A stretch of 64,000 bases of DNA from an uncultured bacterium (GTDB taxonomy: Bacteria > Bacillota > Clostridia > Oscillospirales > Oscillospiraceae), in NCBI GenBank assembly GCA_949293245.1, contig CASFCS010000003.1:21890-85889 (forward strand). Direction: 5' to 3'. Shown piece after piece: positions 42,725-50,599 of the stretch. Both the position numbers and the translations under genes were made by a program. Position 1 is the first letter of the stretch; every line of letters starts with the position of its first letter. The notes under the pieces are model-generated. The model made no database searches, was not told the origin of the DNA, and was given only the letters and a program-made list of their open reading frames with translations.

Positions 42725-43658
42725 CGAGGGGGGCGGCCTGTGGCCGCCCCCCAAAATATTCTTCCGGGATTACCAGGGTTTGAGAAATCGTGCCGGGTCC
42801 TGCTATTGCGTAGGGGGCGATGTCCCCATCGTCCCGACCGATACTGCACCGAGCTCCCGTTTTCCTCCGTCATTGCGAGGGCCGCTTGCGGCCCGTGGCA
42901 ATCCGTTTTTCCTTTTTCATAGGGACGGGGGGACGATGATACTTTTCTCTCCCGCGGAGAAAAGTACCCAAAAGAATGGGCATAAGGGGGAGTACCCCCT
43001 TATGTATCCCCCCTACCCGCTGCAATGCGTCCTTCTTTGTCACGCTTCGCCTGTTCGCGACGCCCGGCTTCCCTCCGACTCCGGGCAGACCCGGGCCGGG
43101 CTATGCCGTCCCTGGGCTCTGCCTCCGAAACTTTGTCGTGTCGAATCGCTGTACGACCGGCCTTCGGCGGCCTGGCCTGGCAAACGAAATCCCCATGTCA
43201 CGCTTCGGGCCCTCCGCGACGGCACACTGCTCACCACTCCGCCGGAAATGCCGCCGGGCTCCGCCCGGGTTTGTTTTCCGGTCTGCGTGGTTCACTGTGC
43301 GCCTGCTCCCGGGCGCTCCGCGCTTCCGCCTTTCTCGCAAGGGGCGCCTGGCCTGGAGGTGTCTTGACGGCCTGGCATCAAGGGGCGGTGAGGACACCGC
43401 CCCCTACGGACGGGAGGGGAAGTCCACGCAGTTTTAGTGCGCTCTGGCGGGTCCGGGCAACGTGGTATCCGGGCGGGTTTGGAACCCGCCCCTACGAACC
43501 GGGACTCCACACGATTCCCCATCCCCCGGTGGGTCCGGTTGCCCTGGAAAGCGGGCGGCTGATAGCCGACCGCCTGCCCAAATTGGGACCCGTCCAGCCC
43601 TATCCCTGCGTAGGGGCGGGTCCCAGACCCGCCCGCATCCCCCGCTTCCGCCCAGTCC
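42725..43658. repeat. Composite repeat mosaic 4
   Basis: The order is: a GGGGGCGATGTCCCCATCG palindrome (near 42810); an ATTGCGAGG...GGCAATCCG inverted repeat (42871-42905); the ACTTTTCTCTCCC/AAAAGTACCC module (about 42940-43015); a partial minus-strand gene-end unit (43039-43128) set inside the CCGAAACTTTG module (to about 43195); a full minus-strand unit (43197-43327); the CAAGGGGCGCCTGGCC module; then palindromes near 43381, 43467, 43553 and 43609. No gene was seen. Confidence 0.75.
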
Positions 43659-43659
43659 C

Positions 43660-44808
43660 CTACTCCTCCACCAGGGGGAGCAGCACCTGGGCGGCCACCT
43701 GGGCGAAGAGCCGCCCGGCGGTCAGGGCCTCCTGGAGGGTGTTGCCGTGGGAGCCCACCTCCACCAGCAGGGACCCGGGGGTGAGCTGCTGGTTGAACCG
43801 GGAGGAGCGCAGGGCGATGGGCCGGGCCAGGGTGGGGTAAGCGGCGTTCAGCGCGCTCTGGAGGGCCACGGCCAGGGTGAGATTCTGCCGCCAGCCGCTG
43901 TGCTCCGCCCCGCCCGCGTCGGTGCCCACCACGATCATCACCTGGGCGGCCTTCTCCCCGTCGATCTGGGCAGCGGTCTTGTAGAGGGTGCCGTCGGAGG
44001 CGGCCAGGGCGTCCCGGTGGAGGTCCAGCACCACCTGGATGGAGGGGTAGCGCTCCAGCCAGCCCTGGATGGCCTGGGCCGAGCGGTCGTAGGCCCCGTT
44101 GTAGGCGGGGTAGTCGTACAGCCCCGTGTCGTGGATGACCTCCAGCCCCGCCTCCCGCAGCACTCGGGCCACCTCGGACCCCACCCGCACCATGTTGTAG
44201 TCCGTGTCGGTGGTGCGGTAACTGCCGTCGTTTCCGTACACGTCGGAGCCGTCCTGGGTGTAGGCCTCGGTGGAGTGGGAGTGGATGATGAGCACCTGGG
44301 GCTCCTCCGCCGTCAGGGCGAAGTGGATACCCTCCGCCGCCAGGGCCGCCAGGTCCAGGGCGTAGTCGGTGTAGTTGTACACGTACACCCCGTCGGCGCT
44401 GACATAGTTGGAGGAGGTGCCGGGCAGAAGGGTCTGCTCCACGATATCCTCCGACGCCTGGGCGGAGGGGGCGGGGGGCGCGCTCTCCTCCTCCTGCTCC
44501 CCCTGGGCCTCCTCCTCCGGCGGGGGGTTCTCCGCCTCCAGGGCCTGGGGGGAGGCCGTCCCCGCCAGGCTCAGGCAGGGCACCTGCTCCAGCACCAGCT
44601 GCTGCCACAGGGTGGGGGCGTCCCCCGACGCCCCCAGGGGGGGCAGCTCCCAGGACAGCAGGGCGGCGGCCAGACTCTCCCCCCGGAGGACCGCCCCCAC
44701 CGGGGAGGAGGCCGCCCCCCCGGCCAGCCCCCACACCACAGCCCCCGCCAGGGCCAGGGCGGCCCCCCGGCGGAGGACCCGGCTGAGTGTGCCCCGCACT
44801 TTTCTCAT
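43660..44808 (-). CDS. spoIIP: Stage II sporulation protein P (peptidoglycan hydrolase)
   Basis: This 382-residue protein has an N-terminal membrane helix (about 15-32), a long Pro/Glu linker and a C-terminal amidase/endopeptidase domain. VLIIHSHSTEAYTQ, VVLDLHRDAL, MIVVGTDAGG, and SLLVEVGSHGNTLQEA hold the conserved His and Glu residues of SpoIIP. With SpoIID and SpoIIM it degrades septal wall during engulfment. Only SpoIIP is seen here. Confidence 0.92.
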   Translation of the reverse strand: MRKVRGTLSRVLRRGAALALAGAVVWGLAGGAASSPVGAVLRGESLAAALLSWELPPLGASGDAPTLWQQLVLEQVPCLSLAGTASPQALEAENPPPEEEAQGEQEEESAPPAPSAQASEDIVEQTLLPGTSSNYVSADGVYVYNYTDYALDLAALAAEGIHFALTAEEPQVLIIHSHSTEAYTQDGSDVYGNDGSYRTTDTDYNMVRVGSEVARVLREAGLEVIHDTGLYDYPAYNGAYDRSAQAIQGWLERYPSIQVVLDLHRDALAASDGTLYKTAAQIDGEKAAQVMIVVGTDAGGAEHSGWRQNLTLAVALQSALNAAYPTLARPIALRSSRFNQQLTPGSLLVEVGSHGNTLQEALTAGRLFAQVAAQVLLPLVEE

Positions 44809-44888
44809 GTCCGCCCCCCCTGTCTCTTTGCGTAAACGTTGTGCTCTCAGCCTATGCGGGGGACGGGGCGGTTATGACAACGCCGGGG

Positions 44889-45470
44889 TTATGGGGCCTC
44901 CAGGGCCTTCACGCACTGGTCCATCAGCCGCTGGGCCATGAGGGCCAGCTCCCGGTCCCCGTCGGGGGAGCCGCCGGAGAGCCACTGGCGCAGCATCCCC
45001 ACAAAGCCCGCGCTGACAAAGGCGTAGAAGAACTCCACCTCCCGGGGGGTGGCCCGGAGGGAGAGACGGTCGTAGTAGGTCCGGCACCGGTCCCACCCCA
45101 CCGCCAGCAGCCGCAGGAGAAAGGCCTGGTTGCCGTACTGGCTGAGCACCATGGCGCACAGGTCCGCATTCTCCCGCAGACAGCGCACCACGTCCGCCGT
45201 CACGTCCGCCGGGGTGGGGCACTGGTGCCGGTCCAGCAGAGGGGCCATGGCCTTTTCAAACTCCTCCATCAGCTCCCCCTCCATCTGATCCCGCAGATCG
45301 TAGAGGTCGGTGTAGTGGGCGTAAAAGGTGCCCCGGTGGATGCCCGCCTGGGCGCACAGCTCCTTGACGGTGATGCTCTCGATGGGCTTTTGGGCCAGCA
45401 GCTGGGTGAAGGCCCGGCGGATGAGCATCCGGGTGACCCGGACCCGGTGGTCGGACGGGGAAGGCGGCAT
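44889..45470 (-). CDS. TetR/AcrR family regulator
   Basis: This 193-residue protein is read from ATG 45470 with AGGAGGG upstream. The N-terminal helix-turn-helix (FTQLLAQKPIESITVKELCAQAGIHRGTFYAHYTDLYDL) is typical; the C-terminal half is a DUF-type ligand domain of the TetR_C_7 kind. It is divergent from the epimerase gene, and an inverted repeat in between is a likely operator. It probably represses the epimerase gene and itself. Confidence 0.88.
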   Translation of the reverse strand: MPPSPSDHRVRVTRMLIRRAFTQLLAQKPIESITVKELCAQAGIHRGTFYAHYTDLYDLRDQMEGELMEEFEKAMAPLLDRHQCPTPADVTADVVRCLRENADLCAMVLSQYGNQAFLLRLLAVGWDRCRTYYDRLSLRATPREVEFFYAFVSAGFVGMLRQWLSGGSPDGDRELALMAQRLMDQCVKALEAP

Positions 45471-45509
45471 GGTGATCCCTCCTGGTTCGGTAAACTTTTT
45501 GTGACAATG

Positions 45510-45603
45510 GGACACAGGCGACACACCGTGTCCCCTGTGTCCGGTATCCGTCTCGGGGGGGCGTGTGTGACCATTGTACCCCCCGGTTTGGATGCAGTAT
45601 AAT
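45510..45603. promoter_or_regulatory. Operator and promoter between TetR gene and epimerase gene
   Basis: GGACACAGG (45510-45518) and CCTGTGTCC (45534-45542) form an inverted repeat, with a second GACAC-ACC-GTGTC (45520-45532) inside. The epimerase promoter is TTGTAC (45574-45579) and TATAAT (45598-45603), spaced by 18 bases. Confidence 0.6.
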
Positions 45604-45652
45604 ACAGATGAAGATAAAAATCAACAGAGTGTCTGATTGGAGGGACCATACC

Positions 45653-46660
45653 ATGATCGGGACATATCTGGTCACCGGGGCCCGGGGCCATCTGGGCAGC
45701 GCCCTGCTGCGGCTGCTCAGCCGCCGGGGGCAGCAGGTGCGGGGCCTGGTGCTGCCGGGAGAGGGGAAAAAGGGACCGGCCCTGCCCGGGGTGGAGCTGA
45801 TCGAGGGGGACGTGTGCCGCCCCGAGAGCCTGGAGCCCCTGGTGGCGGAGCTGGACGGCCGGGAGACCGCCCTCATCCACACCGCGGGCATCGTGGACAT
45901 CTCCGGCGCCCGGGCCGAGGAGATGCGCTCGGTGAACGTGGGGGGCACCGCCAACGTGGTGGAGCTGTGCCGCCGCACCGGCATCGGGCGGCTGGTGTAT
46001 GTGAGCTCGGTCCACGCCATCCCCGAGGGGGACCCCCTGGGGGTGCTGCGGGAGACCTGCGCCTTCTCCCCGGACAAGGTGGTGGGGAGCTACGCCAAGA
46101 CCAAGGCGGAGGCCACCGCCCTGGTGCTCTCCGCCGCCCGGCAGGGGATGGACGCGGTGGTGGTCCACCCCTCGGGCATTCTGGGGCCCTACGAGAGCGG
46201 GGGGAACCACCTGGTGCAGATGGTGCGGGACTACCTGGCGGGCAAGCTGCCCGCCTGCGTCCGGGGGGGCTACGACTTTGTGGACGTGCGGGACGTGGCC
46301 GCCGGGTGTGTGGCGGCGGCGGAGCGGGGCCGGGCCGGGGAGTGCTACATCCTGTCCAACCGGCACTACGAGGTGCGGGAGGTGCTGGACATGGTGCGCC
46401 GCCAGAAGGGGGGACGGAAGCTGCCGGTGCTGCCCATGTGGATGGCCCGGGCGGCGGAGCCCCTGCTGCGCTGGGGGGCCAAGGTGGCGGGCCGCCGGGC
46501 CCTGTACACCCGCTACTCCCTCCACGCCCTCCACAGCAACGACCGCTTTGACCACAGCAAGGCCACCGCGGAGCTGGGCTACCGCCCCCGGGACCTGCGC
46601 CTCACCGTGCGGGACACCCTGCGCTGGCTGGAGCGCCGCCCCCGCCCCTGCGAGGGGTGA
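45653..46660 (+). CDS. NAD-dependent epimerase/dehydratase family protein
   Basis: This 335-residue protein starts at ATG 45653 after TTGGAGGGACC. The N-terminal TGARGHLGS is the NAD(P)-binding turn of extended short-chain dehydrogenases. YAKTK with the upstream serine region (VYVSSVHAI) supplies the catalytic Y and K. It oxidises, epimerises or reduces a sugar nucleotide or a small ketone; the substrate is not apparent. Control by the adjacent TetR protein suggests an inducible detoxification-like role. Confidence 0.85.
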   Translation: MIGTYLVTGARGHLGSALLRLLSRRGQQVRGLVLPGEGKKGPALPGVELIEGDVCRPESLEPLVAELDGRETALIHTAGIVDISGARAEEMRSVNVGGTANVVELCRRTGIGRLVYVSSVHAIPEGDPLGVLRETCAFSPDKVVGSYAKTKAEATALVLSAARQGMDAVVVHPSGILGPYESGGNHLVQMVRDYLAGKLPACVRGGYDFVDVRDVAAGCVAAAERGRAGECYILSNRHYEVREVLDMVRRQKGGRKLPVLPMWMARAAEPLLRWGAKVAGRRALYTRYSLHALHSNDRFDHSKATAELGYRPRDLRLTVRDTLRWLERRPRPCEG

Positions 46661-46862
46661 GAGCAGAATACCCCCGTTTGTGGAAGCAGACTGTCAAAAA
46701 GGCGGGGACCCATGAAACAAGGGGGAGGGGCCTTGGGGCAGAGGCCCTGGGGAGGGTTTTACCGCCCGGGGGCCGCATCCCCTGCACGATATTTGTATTT
46801 TGGGCGGTGCGCCGGCCTGTGGAATACGCTGGAGCCCAGGCGGACGCTGGAAAAAACAGCCC

Positions 46863-46915
46863 TTGACAAATTTCTCTCATCGGGTATAATGGGTCATTGC
46901 AAGTGTCTTGACACA
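46863..46915 (+). promoter_or_regulatory. Promoter and inverted repeat upstream of pfoR-like gene
   Basis: TTGACA (46863-46868) and TATAAT (46885-46890) are 16 bases apart. GTGTCTTGACAC, an inverted repeat, follows at 46904-46915 at about +10, a good site for a repressor. The stretch 46661-46862 shows no gene or repeat. Confidence 0.6.
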
Positions 46916-46949
46916 TGTGATGACTTTATAAAGAGAGAGGGTCCTGCCT

Positions 46950-48065
46950 GTGGCCAGCGCCATTCAAGCATTTCTCAAGCGGAAGAACATTGTCATTTCC
47001 GCCAAGCGGTACGGCATCGACGCCCTGGGGGCCATGGCCCAGGGCCTGTTCTGCTCCCTGCTCATCGGCACCATCATCAATACCGCCGGCACCCAGTTCC
47101 ATATCCCCTTTCTGACAGAGGTGGTGGCAACCCTGGGCAGCGGGGAGCACACCATTGAATACACCGTGGGGGGGCTGGCCTCGGCCATGAGCGGCCCGGC
47201 CATGGCGGTGGCCATCGGCTACGCCCTCCAGGCGCCCCCTCTGGTGCTCTTCTCCCTGGCCACGGTGGGCTTTGCCTCCAATACCCTGGGGGGCGCGGGG
47301 GGACCCCTGGCGGTGCTGTTCATCGCCATTATTGCCGCTGAGATCGGCAAAGCGGTGTCCAAGGAGACCAAGGTGGACATTCTGGTGACCCCTCTGGTGA
47401 CCATTTTTGTGGGGGTGGCCCTGTCGGCCTGGTGGGCTCCCGCCATCGGCGCCGCCGCCAGCCAGGTGGGCACCCTCATCAAGTGGGCCACGGAGCTCCA
47501 GCCCTTCTGGATGGGCATCATCGTCTCGGTGGTCATCGGCATCGCCCTCACCCTGCCCATCTCCTCGGCGGCCATCTGCGCGGCCCTCACCCTGACGGGG
47601 CTGGCGGGGGGCGCGGCGGTGGCCGGGTGCTGCGCCAACATGGTGGGCTTCGCCGTCCTCTCCTTCCGGGAGAACCGCTGGGGCGGCCTGGTGAGCCAGG
47701 GCATCGGCACCTCCATGCTCCAGATGCCCAACATCGTGAAAAACCCTAAAATCTGGCTGCCCGCCATCCTCACCTCCGCCATCACCGGCCCCCTGGCCAC
47801 CTGCCTGTTCCATCTGGAGATGAACGACCCCTCCGGCGGCGTGGCCTCCGGCATGGGCACCTGCGGCTTCGTGGGCCAGATCGGAGTGTACGCCGGGTGG
47901 GTGAGCGACGTGGCCAGCGGAGCCAAGGCCGCCATCACCCCCTTTGACTGGGCGGGGCTGGTCCTCATCTGCTTCGTGCTGCCCGCCGTCCTGTGCTGGG
48001 TCTTCGGCCTCTTTTTCCGGCGCATCGGCTGGATCAAGGAGGGGGACCTGAAGCTGGCGGACTGA
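46950..48065 (+). CDS. PTS EIIC-type membrane protein (PfoR-like)
   Basis: This 371-residue protein starts with GTG at 46950 after AAGAGAGAGGG. Ten or so hydrophobic segments are predicted. ISAKRYGIDALGAMAQGLFCSLLIGTII is the family N-terminus of PF13303, the group containing PfoR of Clostridium perfringens. No EIIA or EIIB partners are nearby, so sugar transport is uncertain. Strong terminator downstream. Confidence 0.85.
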   Translation: MASAIQAFLKRKNIVISAKRYGIDALGAMAQGLFCSLLIGTIINTAGTQFHIPFLTEVVATLGSGEHTIEYTVGGLASAMSGPAMAVAIGYALQAPPLVLFSLATVGFASNTLGGAGGPLAVLFIAIIAAEIGKAVSKETKVDILVTPLVTIFVGVALSAWWAPAIGAAASQVGTLIKWATELQPFWMGIIVSVVIGIALTLPISSAAICAALTLTGLAGGAAVAGCCANMVGFAVLSFRENRWGGLVSQGIGTSMLQMPNIVKNPKIWLPAILTSAITGPLATCLFHLEMNDPSGGVASGMGTCGFVGQIGVYAGWVSDVASGAKAAITPFDWAGLVLICFVLPAVLCWVFGLFFRRIGWIKEGDLKLAD

Positions 48066-48080
48066 ATGGTTTGCCTGTAA

Positions 48081-48125
48081 AAGAGCCCGCCGCGGCCCCC
48101 TGTGGGGGCTGCGGCGGGCTTTGCT
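48081..48125 (+). terminator. Terminator after pfoR-like gene
   Basis: The arms AAGAGCCCGCCGC...GCCCCC and GGGGGC...GCGGCGGGCTTT are followed by TGCTTTTTG. Confidence 0.88.
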
Positions 48126-48247
48126 TTTTGTGGCGGAGCGTGGTTACATCATACATGCTTGAAAAAATAGCGCCCATGTACTATCTATTATTACGGTATC
48201 ATGGTAAAATGGAAAGCAAGAAGCGGTTCTGCGTGGAGGGAGGCAGC

Positions 48248-48967
48248 ATGGTGAAGCTGGAGACAGGAAAACAGGGGCCATGGAACCAGGGCACAACAGC
48301 AACAGATGAATGGGCACCACTCCGAGAATGCTTTAAGGAGTTACATTCCCTTTTAAAAGAGCTTGCTCACGCTGGAATCCTACCGTCTGAGGAGGCTGGA
48401 GCGGAAACCGGGGAGTTGTCCGGTCAGCTGCACGCTTTGATGGGAAGGATCGAATCTGCACAAGAGGCCGCCCAACGGGCTGCACAGTGGAGGCTGCAGG
48501 CTCCGCAAGCAGGAGCTGCGCCCAATGAAACCATCACCCTTTGCAAAAACCAATTTGATGCAGCGGAGCTTGCATGGAGCAGATGCCGGCAGGCGATGGA
48601 TTCCTGGTGCAGAAAACAGGGCGCGGAGGCTGCGTACCATTCTGCTTTTGAAAAATATGCCGGAACATTAGAGGAGAAGTGGAACCTTCTGGCGTCGAAA
48701 TTTGATGCTTTCTATGGTCAGATCCAAGCAGATGCTTCCAGATCGGAAGGGCCATACCGTGCTCTGGAAGTATATGCGCCCCCTGAAAAAAGGATGGGGC
48801 GGTCAGACACAGGTACCCATGGACAGACCTATCCATTTCTGCATGCCGATCCGGACGCTTCCCCTCCGCCAATTGCACCGATCTATGCATCTCCTCCCTT
48901 CCCGCTGGAAAAAAGCAAAAAAGATGGGTTCTTCAAACGGTTGTTCAGGAAGAGGCAGGGAAGGTAA
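48248..48967 (+). CDS. Hypothetical protein paired with radical SAM enzyme
   Basis: This 239-residue protein starts at ATG 48248 after GGAGGGAGG. Most of the chain (about 20-185) is helical with coiled-coil character. Four cysteines are scattered in it (ECF, LCK, SRC, SWC). A Pro-rich stretch and a basic tail KKDGFFKRLFRKRQGR end the protein. I do not recognise it. Codon use and GC content are clearly lower than in the flanking genes. The radical SAM gene starts 3 bases after its stop, so it is a candidate substrate or partner. Confidence 0.6.
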   Translation: MVKLETGKQGPWNQGTTATDEWAPLRECFKELHSLLKELAHAGILPSEEAGAETGELSGQLHALMGRIESAQEAAQRAAQWRLQAPQAGAAPNETITLCKNQFDAAELAWSRCRQAMDSWCRKQGAEAAYHSAFEKYAGTLEEKWNLLASKFDAFYGQIQADASRSEGPYRALEVYAPPEKRMGRSDTGTHGQTYPFLHADPDASPPPIAPIYASPPFPLEKSKKDGFFKRLFRKRQGR

Positions 48968-48970
48968 CGT

Positions 48971-50005
48971 ATGAGCCATCCGGTTGTGTATCCATTGCGC
49001 TCCTGCGTGTGGGAGATCACACTTGCCTGCTGCTTTTCGTGCCGGTATTGCGGGTCAGGGGCGGGAAAGCCGCGGGAGAACGAGCTGTCCACAGAGGAAT
49101 GTCTGGACGTGGCAAACCAGCTGGCGGATCTTGGGTGCCGCAGAGTTTCTTTGATCGGCGGAGAAGTCTTTCTGAGATGTGACTGGAGGCAGATCTCCAA
49201 AGCGCTCACGGATCGAAACGTGAAGGTGTCCATCATCACAAACGGTTATTTGTTCTCAAAGGATTTGATTGATGCAATCAAGTCGTGTAAAATAGAGTCC
49301 GTTGCCGTCTCTTTAGACGGACCGGAGCCAGTCCATGACAAATTCCGACAGCAGGGCAGCTTCCGGCGGGCTCTTCGGGCAATTGATATTTTGACAAGCA
49401 ACAACATCCCGGTTTCCGTGATCAGCACGCTGCACAGTGAAAATATTGCACATCTGGATGAGCTGTTTGAGGTCTTAAAAACCAAGGCCATCTTCGCCTG
49501 GCAGCTGCAGGCCTGTTCGCCCATGGGAAACGCATCTGCAGAAGGGTTTTCCCCGCGCATTGAGTTTCAAAAAGTCCTGTCCTTCGTGGAAATGCACCTT
49601 TATAATCCGTATTTTGCCGTGGGAGTGGCAGACAATATCGGATATTATACAGCGCGTGAGGGCTATTTACGGGGAAATAACACAGGAAACGCACCATATC
49701 TCGGGTGCCGTGCCGGATTGACTATGATCGGAATTGACAGCATCGGCAATGTCAGAGGGTGCGAATCCATGTACGATGAGCGTTTTATAGAAGGCAGTCT
49801 GCGGGAGACCTCGCTATATGAAATTTGGCACAATCCAGAAGGGTTTTCCTATAATCGCAAGTTTACCCCAGAACAATTGACGGGAAAATGCAAAGACTGT
49901 GAATATGGGGGAATCTGTGCCGGAGGCTGCAGATCATACAATTATTTTACCCATCAGAACATGTATGAGTCCCCGTTTTGTGTAAAAGGGTCAGGGGCCC
50001 CGTGA
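48971..50005 (+). CDS. Radical SAM/SPASM peptide-modifying-type enzyme
   Basis: This 344-residue protein has the cluster motif CxxxCxxC (CCFSCRYC) near residue 20. SAM-binding features include SLIGGEVFL and ITNGY, and VSLDGPEPVHDKFR follows. The C-terminal SPASM-type region binds more iron-sulfur via GCESM, CKDCEYGGICAGGC and the last Cys pair. Such enzymes modify peptides or proteins (sactipeptide and similar RiPP maturases, or sulfatase activation). No canonical short precursor was found next to it. The gene lies in a GC-poor island, suggesting transfer. Confidence 0.88.
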   Translation: MSHPVVYPLRSCVWEITLACCFSCRYCGSGAGKPRENELSTEECLDVANQLADLGCRRVSLIGGEVFLRCDWRQISKALTDRNVKVSIITNGYLFSKDLIDAIKSCKIESVAVSLDGPEPVHDKFRQQGSFRRALRAIDILTSNNIPVSVISTLHSENIAHLDELFEVLKTKAIFAWQLQACSPMGNASAEGFSPRIEFQKVLSFVEMHLYNPYFAVGVADNIGYYTAREGYLRGNNTGNAPYLGCRAGLTMIGIDSIGNVRGCESMYDERFIEGSLRETSLYEIWHNPEGFSYNRKFTPEQLTGKCKDCEYGGICAGGCRSYNYFTHQNMYESPFCVKGSGAP

Positions 50006-50040
50006 CAGCCCAGGAAATACCCTGCAGAAAATAAGAAAAA

Positions 50041-50163
50041 GGCCCCTTGCAGAATGAAAAAATTCTGCTGCCTCCCCGCCCTACCGGCGGGAGCGCTTTT
50101 TTTGACATGGATCTGATGCTTTGTTACATGGCCCTAGCCATTTCGACCGGGGTTCCCTATAAT
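50041..50163 (+). promoter_or_regulatory. Terminator after radical SAM gene and -10 of WXG100 gene
   Basis: A hairpin GCAGAATGAAAAAATTCTGC (50050-50069) and a GCCGG-type stem ending in CTTTTTTT (to 50104) lie after the radical SAM gene. TATAAT at 50158-50163, without a convincing -35, precedes the WXG100 gene by 62 bases. Confidence 0.5.
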
Positions 50164-50224
50164 TGTACCAAGTGCAGTATATCTGGGGCCGCCTGGGGGC
50201 GGCCGGGAAGGAGAGAGGCATACT

Positions 50225-50524
50225 GTGGCAGACATTAAGATATCCTTTTCGGAGGTGCGGGCCAAAGCGGCCCAGATCCGCGCCCTGAATCAGAACATGA
50301 GCCAGGCCATCTCCGGGGTGAAAAGCGTTCTCAATACCATGGAGGCGGAGTGGAGCTCCGACGCCGCCGACGCCATGGCAGCCCATATGGCCGCCATGGG
50401 GCCCAAATTCAACAGCCACTACGAGGTGGTGGAGAGCTACGCCAAGTTTCTGGACAACACCGTGGCCCAGTACGAGGCCCTGGAGCGGGAGCTGCGCAGC
50501 GCCGCCGACAGTCAATTTCTCTGA
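50225..50524 (+). CDS. WXG100 family protein of phospho-signalling cluster
   Basis: This 99-residue protein starts with GTG at 50225 after AAGGAGAGAGG. Two helices surround a variant W-S-S turn (AEWSSDAADAM) at about residue 40, in place of W-x-G. It is the first gene of a run that includes FHA, PP2C and Ser/Thr kinase genes, as in many type VII loci. It is likely a small secreted or scaffolding dimer. Confidence 0.82.
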   Translation: MADIKISFSEVRAKAAQIRALNQNMSQAISGVKSVLNTMEAEWSSDAADAMAAHMAAMGPKFNSHYEVVESYAKFLDNTVAQYEALERELRSAADSQFL

Positions 50525-50599
50525 CGCCCGGGCCGGCGGCCCTGGGGGACCCGTTTTATTCTGATTCATGCCGCGCGCCGCGGCGGAATGGGGGAACTT

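Noticed and set aside
50054..50116. Possible 20-residue peptide (starts MKKFCCLPALP) after the radical SAM gene as a precursor
   Set aside because: It coincides with hairpins and a T run typical of a terminator, and its ribosome binding site is poor. It is worth keeping in mind but unsupported.
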